DNA from: Neovahlkampfia damariscottae
Lineage: Eukaryota; Heterolobosea; Selenaionea; Neovahlkampfiida; Neovahlkampfiidae
Direction of reading: 5' to 3'
Assembly: GCA_016618085.1 (NCBI GenBank)
Contig: JABLTG010000034.1
Location: forward strand, 1 to 64,000
Length of the DNA stretch: 64,000 bases
Shown here: piece by piece, positions 8,139 through 19,512 of the stretch
Layout of the letters: the number at the start of each line of letters is the position of its first letter
How positions within the stretch are numbered: position 1 is the first letter of the stretch
Program-made: the position numbers and the translations under genes
The notes under the pieces: model-generated
Seen by the model: the letters and a program-made list of their open reading frames with translations, nothing else
Database searches by the model: none
Told to the model about the DNA's origin: nothing

Positions 8139-10481
8139 ATGCGAAAACAAAAAAGTTTATATTTGGATAGTTCAGATTTAAATTCTAAAACTTCTTATTT
8201 GAAATATTTGTTGAACCGTTCAACTAAAACAGCAGAACTAACAAAAATTAAAAATTTTTCAGACAAAGAAATTCCAAAAATATCTGTTCATGATAAAATA
8301 AAACAAATTGAATCTAAAAATCATATTGAAAAAAGAAAGTCCAAGAGTTATTCTTCAATTACACCAAAAACTAAAATAATTTGTGAAAGAACATTAGTGG
8401 ATGATGTTAGTGTAATTAGTATGAGTAGTAGTGATGGTGGAAATGAAAATGAAAAGAAATTTGAAAAAGAAATGATTAAACAAATTAAGAATATTGATAA
8501 AGCCATTGAAATAATTGAAAAAGAAGAAAAGAGTACAATTACAAGTAGAAAAGAACATTATGAACTTAAAAATATACAAAAGAAACAAGAAAAGTTATAT
8601 GAAGAATTTAAAGAATATCAAAATTCATATATTCGATCAAAATATCAAGAAATTGAAGAGAAATATAAAGAAAGTGAAAAGAAAAAAAGATTATTAGAAG
8701 AAAAGAATAAAAAATTGAAAGAAGAATTAGATAAATATGTAAAATATCAAAAATTGAATTTAAAAATTAAACAATATGAAATTGAAATTCAAAATTCAAA
8801 AGAAATTCAAGAAAAGTTAATGATTGAAAATTCATCATTAAAGGATAGATTTGAATCAAATTATAATTTAATACAAGATGTATTTGAAGAAAAAGAAATT
8901 TTAAAAAATAAAAATATTGAAATGAATTCAAAAAATAATGATTTAAATTTGAAATTAAATCAAATACAAATAGAAATGGAAAATGAAAAATCAAAAAATG
9001 AAAATGAAATTAAAAAATTAAAAGAAGAAAATGAAAAATTAAAAAGTGAAAGAATGAATAATGAATCAAATATTCTGAAAAATAAAAATGAATACTTACA
9101 AGAAAAATTAAATCTATTTTTAGATTTATCAAATGAAATTAAATTAGATATGAAAAAGGATATTAATAATAAAATGAATATTGAACATTTAATTGATCAT
9201 AAAGTAGGTGTTATTAATGAAACAAATATGAAACATGATGAAGTAATTGATCAAAATGATTTGAATGAAAATATAAACCAAAATAATACTTTAGATAATA
9301 TATTGGACACAAATCAATCAAATTCAAGTGATAATTCAAACCAAAACCAAAACCAAAATGAACCAATCATTGAATTAGATAATTTTAATATTAATGATAA
9401 ATTACATGAATGTATTATAAATTCTAATGAAAATGATTTTTTAAAATATATTGAATTAAAACGTGATGATGAAATTGATTTAGAGAGAAGATATTCTAAT
9501 AAGATGACATTACTTCATCTTTCATGTTCAAAGAATTTAATTTTAATTTCAGAGATATTAATAAATAAAGGATCTGATTTAAATTCAATGGATAGTCAAT
9601 CAAGAACACCATTACATATTTCAGCTAATCATGGATATTATGATATTTGTATTTTATTACTTGGTAATGGATCAAAGATAAATGTTAGAGATTTATATGG
9701 ACATTCACCAATTATGTTAGCATTAAAATCACATCATTTTCATTTAATACCTGATTTACAATTATTTGGAGGTGATATTAATTTTAAAAGAGGTAATGGA
9801 ATTATATGTGTATTTAAATATTGATTAGATAATGGAATGACAATACTTCATGAAGTTATGCAAACATCAGATGAAGAATTATTTAATTATTTAATTGAAA
9901 TGAAGGGATTAAAATTTAATCAAAAAGATCAAGATGGACAAACACCATTATTAAAAAGTGCACAATTTTCAAGTCCAAAATTAATTTTTCAATGTTTAAA
10001 TTTAAAATATGTTGATTCAAAAATGGTTGATGATAGTGGCAGAAATTTATTTCATTTACTTGCAAAATATTCAAGAAATGATGTATTTGATTATATTTCA
10101 ACATTTAATCAATTAAAGAATCATTCAAATTTATTTTTAAAAAAGGATTTAATAAAAGGTTCAACACCTTTACATATAGCAAGTAATTAATCTAAATATT
10201 AAAAATTAGTTCATTCTGGTAATTTAGAAACAGTTCAATCGATTGTTCAAATTCAAAATCAAATTCTAAAAATAGATATTACTACATTGAAAGATAATAA
10301 AGGTTTAACACCTTATTCATTATCACTTCAAAAATTACAAAAAGTAAAATCATTTAATGATGATTCAAGTGATGAAATTATAAAACAAAAAAAATTAAAA
10401 TTCGAAAAAATTAAAGAATATTTACAATTCTTTCAAAAAAAGAGAAAAACATCTTTACAAATGTTTGTAGAATCTTTGTAA
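8139..10481 (+). CDS. Coiled-coil protein with C-terminal ankyrin repeats
   Basis: Three exons (8,139-9,792, 9,829-10,182, 10,210-10,481) give 759 residues. Residues 1-110 are Ser/Lys-rich and probably disordered. A long coiled coil runs from about 110 to 345, rich in Glu, Lys and Asn. A Gln/Asn-rich linker (NQNQNQN) follows. The last 340 residues hold about seven ankyrin repeats, with units such as SRTPLHISANHGYYDICILL and DGQTPLLKSA. Ankyrin repeats bind other proteins, so a scaffold role is likely. The two introns (36 and 27 bases) fall inside the ankyrin part; without them the repeat array would be cut by stops. Confidence 0.85.
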
Positions 10482-10601
10482 AATAAAATAATTTATGTTA
10501 TATTTCTTCTATTTTATTATTTGCGAAACAGAAAAATTATTAATATGGTTTTAGATTGATACATTTATTTCAAAAAATATGTTGGATAAGAATCAAATTA
10601 T

Positions 10602-11204
10602 TTATAAATTCTTTTCAATGATTATATTTTTGAAATGTGTCTCAAATCCTTTTTCTGAAGTTGGAGAGGCAACAAATATTCCAACATTTACTTCTTCTAC
10701 ATTTCTAATAAAAGTCATTCGAAGTAAATCAAAACTCATTTTTAAATCATTTGAATAAGTCACTTGAACTGTTTCCTCTTTCCTTTCCAATTGGATGGTG
10801 AACCATTCAGATGGTTTTTGTAAAGGAATTACTGACCAGTCTGAATATTCATTGGTCACAACTACTGAAGCTTTTTGAATACCATCTACGTATTCAATTC
10901 CAGTTTTGATCCATTCCTTTTCATTTATTTTCAACATCAAACCTGCTTGATCATATAATTCTTCATATTTTCCTTGAAAATCAATAGAAATCTTAAAATT
11001 TCCTTTAATTTTTTGATAAAAAAAATTTCCATTATGTCTAATGAAACCATAATGAGTTTTTCTCCAATAATCAGATTTTGGTGAACTTGTAATAATGATT
11101 TCATCTTTTTTTACTTTATAGTTTTTTGGTTTATCATTATCCCTAATAAATTAATGTATGTTATTCAAAACTAACCATTGCCAGTTATCATCAATATTCA
11201 TCAT
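10602..11204 (-). CDS. DUF1349 (concanavalin-like) protein
   Basis: Two exons, 11,176-11,204 and 10,602-11,142, joined across a 33-base intron, give 189 residues. The stretch KTGIEYVDG followed by YSDWSVIPL is the core of the DUF1349 family, small beta-sandwich proteins with a concanavalin-like fold found in bacteria, fungi and protists. The length matches the family. The biochemical role is not known; a link to carbohydrate binding is inferred from the fold. Two adjacent ATGs at 11,202 and 11,199 are possible starts. It faces the SLC35 gene head to head and converges with the ankyrin gene. Confidence 0.85.
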
Positions 11205-11317
11205 AGAAAATGCCAAACTGTTAACTTTATTTCAATGATGTAGGTTTTAATTATTCTCCAATCAAATCTAAAAGATGATTTGGTTGGTCAATTAAATCCA
11301 CCACAAACACAACATAA
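11205..11317. promoter_or_regulatory. Divergent promoter with two CCAAT boxes
   Basis: CCAATCAAAT at 11,258-11,267 and TTGGTCA at 11,284-11,290 lie in the 113-base gap between the DUF1349 and SLC35 genes. Confidence 0.5.
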
Positions 11318-12652
11318 ATGATACAAACAATTAAAAGATTAAAAATATTTCAAACATTCTCTTATATAATAGCAACATATATTTGTAGTATAACTTTAAC
11401 TTTATTTTTGAAATGGGTGATGAAGTAAGTTACTTTTTTAATAATAATTCAAACTGATATTTATTAGTCATAAAGAAGAAAGATTTCCATTAACCTTTTT
11501 ATTTTTTCAATCATTAATGAATACATTTATATCTGGATTTGTTTGTAAATCATATAATTTATTTATTCAAAAACGAATATTTTATTGGAAATTATTTAGA
11601 CCATTAATTTTAGTTGGTATTTTAACAGGAATTGATTATGGATTATCAAATACAAGTTTTATTTTTATTACTGTTACATTATATACAATGGTATTTATTT
11701 TATATCTTTAATTATCATTACTTTAGATAAAATCATCAATACCATTATTTGTTATGATTATATCATTTTTATTTTTAATTTTAAAACCAAAAATAATCTT
11801 AATTATTTCCATTTTATTTATATCTATTGGTATTGGAACTGCTGTTGGTTCAACTACAGAATATTCTTTAATTGGAATAATATTAGTTTTATCATCATCA
11901 ATAATATCAGCACTTAGATTAGTTATTTTACAAAAAGTATTACAAAGTAATGAATTTGAGAATGTTTATGATGATATTAATCAAGAAAGACAATTAAATG
12001 AAATGATTGAAATGGATGATGATGATTTTGATATTTTTGAAAAAGATTATGAAATTAAACAAAAAATAATATCAAAACCATCTACTTTTTTAGTTTATTT
12101 TTATATTATGATGATTCTATCCATCACTATTTTACCTTTTTCAATTTTATTGGGTAAGAAAAAAAAATAAAAAATATTAAAAAAAAAAAAAGAATGGAAA
12201 AACATTTATATTTCATTTGTGAATTATAATTTAAAAGATACAACAATAATAATGTCAAAATTTTGGTTTATTATTAGAATGTTAGGAATTATATTTTATG
12301 GTGGAATTATTGCATTCTTTTTAAATGTTGTTGAATATTTATTAGTTCAAACAACATCTTCTTTAACATTAACAGTAAATAATTCTTTTTCTTTTAATTT
12401 ATTTAGATTATTGGAATATCAAAAGAATTAATGTTGATTACTTGTGGTATCATTATTTTTGGTGATCATTTTACTTTAATTAATGGAATTGGTTTTTCAA
12501 TTTGTATCATTGGTATTGTTATTTATCAGTTTGATAGATTATTTAATTTAAATAAAATTCAAAAATCGGAAGAAGAAAAATTATTATTGGAGGAAGATTT
12601 GTCAGAGGATGAAGTGGATATTAAAAAAGAGGAAATAGAGAAACAGTTTTAA
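11318..12652 (+). CDS. SLC35C2-like nucleotide-sugar transporter family protein
   Basis: Five exons (11,318-11,424, 11,468-11,690, 11,727-12,153, 12,193-12,374, 12,407-12,652) give 394 residues. About ten membrane helices are present. LTLFLKWVMN, FPLTFLFFQSLM, GLSNTSFIFITVTLYTM and the late TSSLTLT followed by SKELMLI are the landmarks of the triose-phosphate/SLC35C group, closest to SLC35C2. These proteins sit in the Golgi or secretory pathway and exchange or help exchange nucleotide sugars. An acidic loop (EMDDDDFDIFEKD) lies between helices 6 and 7, and the tail is acidic. Each junction restores the family alignment. Confidence 0.85.
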
Positions 12653-12764
12653 ATACAATTCTTTTTTTTATTGTTATATTTTTGAGATGGTTTCAGTGGT
12701 TCAAAATACTTGAGTTGTGTGGATGAAAAGGATAGAATGTAAAAAAAAAGAAAATATTTTGAAT

Positions 12765-15700
12765 TTATTCATAGTCTTCAGGTTCAGGTTCAGGATCGCC
12801 TTGTGGTGGTGGTGGAACTTCATCAACGCCATTATTTTCTTCGACCACCATTTTTTCTGATTTTCTTGCAGCTCTTTCTTCCCTTTCTTTTTGTTCTCTC
12901 AATTTTTGTTTGATAGGATCTTCATCTTCATTTGGTTGAACAACTTCTTTTGACTCAAATTCATCTTCGTCATTTCCTTCATTTGGTTGAACAACATCTT
13001 TTTCATCTTTCTTTGAATCTTCATCTTCATCAGATAAATCAGGTAAGAATCCCATTTCTTCAATTTCAAATTCTTGTCCAAATGTTGCTTCATGAGCAGC
13101 TCCTACATTTGGATCACCACCTTTTGTATTTGGTTTGATATCTTTTTGTTGGCGAAGTTCTTCAGGTGTGAAGAATAAAATGTAACACAAAGCTTCAATA
13201 CTATGATATCCAATAAAGTTGATCAAAACAATAAATGGTTTTGCAAGAAAAACTTCAATCAAAATAGCAAGTAAAGATGCGTGTAACCAATTAAAAGCTT
13301 GACCTGTATTGTCAATTGATGTATAATTAAATCCTAAAGCAAAGACTACAACAATCATAACAACTGAAGTGAGAAGAAGGAATATGTAAATTGGAATTGA
13401 TGCCCACCATGGAAACATAAATCTTTGACTATTTGTTTTTCTCATTTCTTCATCCTTTTGAAAATCAAGACTGAAAACGAATGGTCTAATATCTGGAATC
13501 CATGTAGGTTTAACAAGTGTACATACAAACCAAATCGCTAGGATAACTGAAAATGCAAGGCAACCAAGACCAAGACCTGATAAAAGTTCAACAATATTTG
13601 GTGAGCCAGCAACAATAGCAGGAACAGCAATACCAATAACAAATAATCCTACTCCAAGAGAAACAAAAATAATGAAGAGTACAATAGTTGTGACAGCATT
13701 GATAATATTCCATATTGATGAAAATGAGAACCATTCTTCAAATACTTCATTTTTGAAACTTCTAACTTTGATATTTAAATAAGCAAACATAATTGTTCCA
13801 ACATAAACACAAATTGATAATGAAACATAAAGTCCAAGACCAAAACTTGCTGTTTGAACACCAATTGTAAACATAAGAATATAAGCAATGAGAACTAATG
13901 CGTGAACAAGTGTATAAAATAAGTAGAGTCCACCAATAGTAACGTATTTAAGAGGATCACTTACAGTATCTGCAAATGTTTCAAATGATAAATCACCCCA
14001 ATCTAAAAATGCAGTGTAAATTGCTCCACAAATTTCTTTTGAATCATCCACATTTACAAAGATTGGATCTTTTTTTGTAGGTTGAACACGTCTTGGTTCT
14101 GCGTCACCTTCTGTGTCGTCGTCATCAAAATTATCATCATCAACTTTCTTTTCTTCTTTTAGTTCATGATGTTGATCTAATTCTTGTTCTCCAATATCAT
14201 CCATTTCAAAATCTGTATTACGTCCAAGATTATTTGGATCAACTACTGTTAGTGCATTTTGTTGTTTTCCTCCAATTAAATTTGGATATGGTGCAGTAAT
14301 TGAAAATAAAAAGGTGAATACAGCAGAAAATGGAACAGCAAATAAAATAGCAATAAACGCAGCAACAAGAGAATTCAAACCAACATATTGATTTTGAATA
14401 TAAAGTATAGCATTTCCAGTATAAATTGCAAGAATTGTTACTAAAATAACTGACCATCTTTGATCTCTACTGAAGTTATTAAATCTTAATTTAGCAAAGA
14501 TTGATAAATAGATATGTGATTTTTTTAATTCTTCAACCAAATATCTAAATATACCCATGTCTTCATCTGACTTATCTTCTTGTGGAAAGAATTTATCTTG
14601 AACTAATCCAAATGCAACAATTGCAATGAGACCAATTACATAAGTTAATAATGTGAGGATCATAGTCACAAAAACTGTAAAGTTTGCTGTACTTGAAGTA
14701 ATTGGAGTAAATAAATCAATAAAAGAAGAAAATGTTGTAGTATGAGTACATGAACATTCAACCATTGAAGTTGTATAATTTGATACAGCACAGCCACTTG
14801 AAGACCATGTTTTGTTTTGTTCATCATAGTATTTGCATGAAAGTATTTGAGCACCACTGTTTACTTTTGCAACATCAATTTTTGAAGGAATTTGTAATTT
14901 GAATGGTGTTTGAAGATTTTGAATTTGAATTTTTTCTCCATTTTTATCAAGAATTGAAAATTCAACAAGTTCTGAAACGATTTGTGTATTTTCATTTGGT
15001 GTATATGGGTTATTTGTTACTTTTGACATGGAAACTGAAACTTCTTCTTCTCCTGAAACTCCTAAAAGAAATCCAGAAGCAGGAAGAGTTATTAATGAAT
15101 TTCCACTTGAAACTTGCAAATTGTCCAATTCTTTTTTCAAAACTTTTTGAGTGGTGACAGCAACTGAACATGATGAAACCGATTTTGATTGACCAACGTA
15201 AGCAGTTGATGATTGAAGTGAAAAAGCATCATTTAAATTTGTTGTAATATCAAGAGTAGTTCCATTTGAAGCAATAGCATTATCATTAATAATTTCTTCA
15301 TAAGTTGAAAGAAGATTAGCAACAGTATTAGCTGAAGGAACAATGGTCAATGCTTTTTTTCCAATTTTTCCAAGAATATTAACAAGTTGAATTTTGTTTG
15401 AAGTGCTCAATTCACTTGGTTTCTTTGTTAAAATTGAAACGATTTGTGTATATTTTTCAAGTTTTTGTTGGTTAACGCTTGATAAATCTTGAAGAAGAGG
15501 GAGAATAATGTTGACCATTCTGTTTCTGAAAGATGTAACAAGTAAATTGTTTGCGACTGTGTAACGACAATCATCACCTGCCCTTCCATTGTTACATATA
15601 CAATAGTAAGTTGAAAATGTATTTTGTTTCAAAGTACATGTACCTGAAGTTCCACAATTATTTGGGCAACCACAATCAGCTCTTACAACCTTAGTATTCA

Positions 15701-18700
15701 ATAAATTGACAATATTTCCAACAGCAATGAATGTGCCAACTGCATCTCCAGCTTCAACTCTTTGATTGATTACACTTTCAGCACTGAGAATTTTTGCAAC
15801 ATTTCCATCATAATCTGTTGATGACAATTGACTATTAACGTTAATTGTTGCTTCAGCAAATGAAGTAGATCCATGAATATCACGAGCAACACATCTAATA
15901 ACAACACCTGAAGATACTGATTGTAAATGGACATTATCAAGAGTAGAAGAACTTTGAAATTCTCTTAAAATAGTTAATTCATTCACATTTCTTGTATAAA
16001 ATGCATATTGTAATGAACTTCCACCAAATCCTTTACATTCAAACTTGAATGGTGTTGTTGATTCATTACCAATAGTTGGTGTTGAAACAACTGTACCAAC
16101 TTGAGGTGGTGACAATACTTCAAATGTTACGGAAGCAGATGAATTCGTTGTAGGATCTGTTGATAGACTTGCTTCAACTGTAAAACCATATGTTGATCCA
16201 ACTGTTAATGTTGAAGCAGCAAATACTAACTCTACTGATGTTTTTGATGTAAGAATTTTAGTTTTGTCATCCAAGTTAATTGAAGGTCCTGAATTTTGTT
16301 TCCATAAATAATTAAAAGTTGAGCCAGTGTTTAAAGTTGCAGTTGCTCTGATTGAATTGTCGAAAGCAACTGGAAATTCTTTTTTACTTCCTCCAAAAAT
16401 AACAACATTTGGAAATACTTTTTCTACATTGACACTTGTGACTGAAGTTGAAGCAGTTGCTACTCTTGTTCCTTTTTGATAAGTAAGAGTGAAAGTATAT
16501 GTTCCTGGAACAAAGAGAGTTAAAGAGATCGATGATGTTGGTGTCAATGAAAGTCCACTACAATCACCGTTCGAAGTTGAGCATCCCCATTGATAAGTTT
16601 CAGTTTCAGATGTTTCATCAGGATCTACACTTGATGATGATAATGCAAATGTGGTTAATTTTGAAACAACTTTATCTCCACCTTGAATTAAAGCTGAAAC
16701 TGGACGTGATGAAATTACAATGGTGAATTCTGAAGTAATTTCTTGACCAGGATAGGCATTTGGCTTGACTGATATTTGAAATTTGTAAGTACCAGCACTA
16801 GGGAATGTAAATGCTGGGATTGTGAGCGTGAATTCTGAGAGTGTGAGATTTGAAAAACCAGGTATTGATGTTCCAGATGTTTGACTCCACAAAATAACAC
16901 GTGTTTTGTCAGCACTAAAACAAGAAGCAAATTCTGCTTTTGTAATTAAAGTAACTTCCATATTTCTGTATAATACTGAAGAAATAGGATTTGATATCAA
17001 AACTAATGATGGTGATGATAATTTTTCAACACGAACTGTCATGACACCTTTAAGATTTAAAAAGTTTGTAACTGTCAATGTAAAATCATAAATTCCTGCT
17101 CCAATGCTTCCACTTGAGATTGTGAATGAGGAAGTTGTAGCTGCATTTACAATTGATTGAAATCCATTCGCACTTCCTGAAACTGCTGTGACTGTCCAAG
17201 AATAAGTGAGACCCCTTCTATCAGCACTAGAAGATGCATCACCAGTGAGAACCAAGTCATCACATGATCCAATTTTTGTTGGTGCGTATATCAAAGCTGT
17301 AGGATTGACAGGTGTTTCAGCTGCCAAAACAGAAATGTCTTGTAAAGAAATTGCTTGACTAGTTCCTGCATGAATATTTGTTTTTAATATTTCACCAGGT
17401 TTAACAGTTGCATCTTTACCGAGGTAAATGAATAGTTTTCCATTTTTTGATTCACATTGTGCATTTCCAATTGCTTGTAAACTTTGAGTGTCAAACAATG
17501 ATGAGCATGATGTGATTGATGAAATAGTTGAATTTGAGACCAAGGTTGATAAATCATTTGTAAATTTGAAAGGAGTTACTTGAATATTACAATTTGGAGG
17601 TAAATAATAACTTGATCTACAAGTTGTAGTTGATTGAAATTGGCAATTTTGTCCTGAATATCCAACTTGACAAGTACAATTTTCAGGTCCTGAACAAATA
17701 CCTTTTCCTGAACAAACTGATACATCAGATGGTGATTTTCCACGACAAGTAAAACTTGAACAACTATCTCCAAGATATCCAGGGTTACAAATACAGTAAT
17801 CTCCTGAACAAACACCATTTCCTGAGCAATTATTTTTTAATGAGCAATCTGGACAAGCATCAGTTAATCCATCAGGTTCTGTCACATTAGAACAGCTCCA
17901 AACTTTTAACTCATCAATATAGCCAGAAGACGCATTATTTCCATTTGAATCCGCTCCAATAAAAATACCATTTGTTTGTTGATTAGTATTTACTGGTACA
18001 TTAACATTTGAAAATGAAGATTCAATTCCGTCAATTGTGACCGTGAATTGATTTAATTGTTTTTGAAATAGCATATAATGCCAGTTATTGTCATGATAAT
18101 TTCTGACAAAACCTTTTGCAAGTTCAGTTGGTGTTGAATCTGTTGATCTTTTTAATTTTACTGAAATTTGACTTGCACCTAAAGCAGAAAATTGAATAAC
18201 AGGATCATCAAGCATTTGTAATATAACTTTTTCTGTTACGACAGGTGTTGGAATTTTAAACCAAAATTGAACTGTAAAATATCCATTTGGAGAAAAATCA
18301 GAAGAAAATGGAACTTTAAAGTAATCTTTTCCATTTGTCAATGCACTTCCTTTACAAGCACCATTTGTTGAAAAAATTTGATCACTTGATACGATTTCAG
18401 CATCACTTCCATGACCAGAAATATCAATTAAGTATTTTTTTGAGCTAAGAGAATAAACATCTGTTGATTGAAATGAGTAATAAGCCTTAATTGATTCAGC
18501 TGTGCAGTTATCAACATTGATATTGAGATCACAAGAGCTACCTGCGAAACCTTTGTTACAAAGACAATAGTTTTCAGCAACACATTTTCCATTTCCACTA
18601 CAACTTGAACTGGATGTGCATGTCGGACAACCAGTTGGATAAGTTGGTTCGGCTGGATTTGAGCAACTCCAAATTTTAAATTCATCAATTTGTCCAGAAA

Positions 18701-19310
18701 AAGAAGATGTAGAATCTGATCCAATGATGACAGGTGATGCATTAAATAAGACAGCAGCAGATTGAGACGCCATTTCTCTTCCATCTACTGTAAGTGTATA
18801 TAAGTCACCTTTTTTTGATAATTTGACATGATGCCAAGTATTATCCATATAATTTGTTGTTAAAGAACTTCCACTGATTGAAATTCCTGAAACAAGTACT
18901 GAAATTAAACCGCTTGTATCAACTTTAAATGAAATTGAAGGTGAAGCAAAAAGTTCTACAAGTGTTTCGGTTTTTGTTGGTTTTGTTCCTTTGAAGTTAA
19001 ATTCAACAGTCCAAAAAGTTTGTGGTAGAAGTGAGGTTTTGGCTGGAATTTCAACTTTTCCTGTTGCGCCAAAAGCAACTGCTTTATCACAGGCACCATT
19101 AACAATAGCAGCAGCATTTGTACTTAAAGCATTATTTGTATTTCCACTTTCATCAACAAAATAAGTATTTGAATTAATTTGTGTTTGTTGTGAAAAAGAA
19201 ATGTAAGCTTTTAAATTTTTTGATGAACAGGTTTCAAAGCTAGATGTTTGAGAAGAAACCATGAACAACAAAAAAGTAACGATAAATAAGAAGCTACTGA
19301 GATGTTTCAT
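12765..19310 (-). CDS. Polycystin-1-like receptor with LamG, EGF, REJ/PKD and GPS regions
   Basis: A single uninterrupted frame gives about 2,181 residues from the ATG at 19,310, which begins a good signal peptide (MKHLSSFLFIVTFLLFMVSS). In order: a LamG-like jelly roll (about 50-215), EGF (about 230-270), a second LamG (about 275-470), two EGF domains (about 485-560), a REJ/PKD region (about 580-1,190, with LTYSWTV), another EGF-like domain (about 1,225-1,265), and a GPS autoproteolysis site (about 1,490-1,530, ending ECSCTHTTTFSSF). About eight to ten membrane helices follow; FSRDQRWSVILVT and LLAILIEVFLAKPFIVL match polycystin-1 helices. The tail is acidic and Pro-rich. It probably acts as a surface adhesion or mechanosensory receptor. 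I see no clear PLAT domain. Confidence 0.8.
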   Translation of the reverse strand: MKHLSSFLFIVTFLLFMVSSQTSSFETCSSKNLKAYISFSQQTQINSNTYFVDESGNTNNALSTNAAAIVNGACDKAVAFGATGKVEIPAKTSLLPQTFWTVEFNFKGTKPTKTETLVELFASPSISFKVDTSGLISVLVSGISISGSSLTTNYMDNTWHHVKLSKKGDLYTLTVDGREMASQSAAVLFNASPVIIGSDSTSSFSGQIDEFKIWSCSNPAEPTYPTGCPTCTSSSSCSGNGKCVAENYCLCNKGFAGSSCDLNINVDNCTAESIKAYYSFQSTDVYSLSSKKYLIDISGHGSDAEIVSSDQIFSTNGACKGSALTNGKDYFKVPFSSDFSPNGYFTVQFWFKIPTPVVTEKVILQMLDDPVIQFSALGASQISVKLKRSTDSTPTELAKGFVRNYHDNNWHYMLFQKQLNQFTVTIDGIESSFSNVNVPVNTNQQTNGIFIGADSNGNNASSGYIDELKVWSCSNVTEPDGLTDACPDCSLKNNCSGNGVCSGDYCICNPGYLGDSCSSFTCRGKSPSDVSVCSGKGICSGPENCTCQVGYSGQNCQFQSTTTCRSSYYLPPNCNIQVTPFKFTNDLSTLVSNSTISSITSCSSLFDTQSLQAIGNAQCESKNGKLFIYLGKDATVKPGEILKTNIHAGTSQAISLQDISVLAAETPVNPTALIYAPTKIGSCDDLVLTGDASSSADRRGLTYSWTVTAVSGSANGFQSIVNAATTSSFTISSGSIGAGIYDFTLTVTNFLNLKGVMTVRVEKLSSPSLVLISNPISSVLYRNMEVTLITKAEFASCFSADKTRVILWSQTSGTSIPGFSNLTLSEFTLTIPAFTFPSAGTYKFQISVKPNAYPGQEITSEFTIVISSRPVSALIQGGDKVVSKLTTFALSSSSVDPDETSETETYQWGCSTSNGDCSGLSLTPTSSISLTLFVPGTYTFTLTYQKGTRVATASTSVTSVNVEKVFPNVVIFGGSKKEFPVAFDNSIRATATLNTGSTFNYLWKQNSGPSINLDDKTKILTSKTSVELVFAASTLTVGSTYGFTVEASLSTDPTTNSSASVTFEVLSPPQVGTVVSTPTIGNESTTPFKFECKGFGGSSLQYAFYTRNVNELTILREFQSSSTLDNVHLQSVSSGVVIRCVARDIHGSTSFAEATINVNSQLSSTDYDGNVAKILSAESVINQRVEAGDAVGTFIAVGNIVNLLNTKVVRADCGCPNNCGTSGTCTLKQNTFSTYYCICNNGRAGDDCRYTVANNLLVTSFRNRMVNIILPLLQDLSSVNQQKLEKYTQIVSILTKKPSELSTSNKIQLVNILGKIGKKALTIVPSANTVANLLSTYEEIINDNAIASNGTTLDITTNLNDAFSLQSSTAYVGQSKSVSSCSVAVTTQKVLKKELDNLQVSSGNSLITLPASGFLLGVSGEEEVSVSMSKVTNNPYTPNENTQIVSELVEFSILDKNGEKIQIQNLQTPFKLQIPSKIDVAKVNSGAQILSCKYYDEQNKTWSSSGCAVSNYTTSMVECSCTHTTTFSSFIDLFTPITSSTANFTVFVTMILTLLTYVIGLIAIVAFGLVQDKFFPQEDKSDEDMGIFRYLVEELKKSHIYLSIFAKLRFNNFSRDQRWSVILVTILAIYTGNAILYIQNQYVGLNSLVAAFIAILFAVPFSAVFTFLFSITAPYPNLIGGKQQNALTVVDPNNLGRNTDFEMDDIGEQELDQHHELKEEKKVDDDNFDDDDTEGDAEPRRVQPTKKDPIFVNVDDSKEICGAIYTAFLDWGDLSFETFADTVSDPLKYVTIGGLYLFYTLVHALVLIAYILMFTIGVQTASFGLGLYVSLSICVYVGTIMFAYLNIKVRSFKNEVFEEWFSFSSIWNIINAVTTIVLFIIFVSLGVGLFVIGIAVPAIVAGSPNIVELLSGLGLGCLAFSVILAIWFVCTLVKPTWIPDIRPFVFSLDFQKDEEMRKTNSQRFMFPWWASIPIYIFLLLTSVVMIVVVFALGFNYTSIDNTGQAFNWLHASLLAILIEVFLAKPFIVLINFIGYHSIEALCYILFFTPEELRQQKDIKPNTKGGDPNVGAAHEATFGQEFEIEEMGFLPDLSDEDEDSKKDEKDVVQPNEGNDEDEFESKEVVQPNEDEDPIKQKLREQKEREERAARKSEKMVVEENNGVDEVPPPPQGDPEPEPEDYE

Positions 19311-19386
19311 TTTGTTGTTTACGTTTAAAAAAGTTTTTTCTAAAATGAACTGATTCGTCAACTGAGATTTTTTTGTAATATTATTC

Positions 19387-19395
19387 TATTGGTCT
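19387..19395 (-). promoter_or_regulatory. CCAAT box of the polycystin-1-like gene
   Basis: TATTGGTCT (CCAAT on the gene strand) lies about 77 bases before the signal-peptide ATG at 19,310. It supports a start downstream of 19,361. Confidence 0.4.
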
Positions 19396-19512
19396 ATTTG
19401 ATTGATGGACATCAGAAAGAAATGAAGTTATTTTTTTATTTTTGTTCCAGATATCAAATCAACAAATAAGTTTGGTTCAAATTCGAAAATTTCAATTGAA
19501 AAATAAATTTAT

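Noticed and set aside
8139-10481. The coiled-coil/ankyrin gene as two separate genes split at about 9,825
   Set aside because: A 36-base GT-AG intron joins them in frame inside an ankyrin repeat, and no promoter motif precedes the second part.
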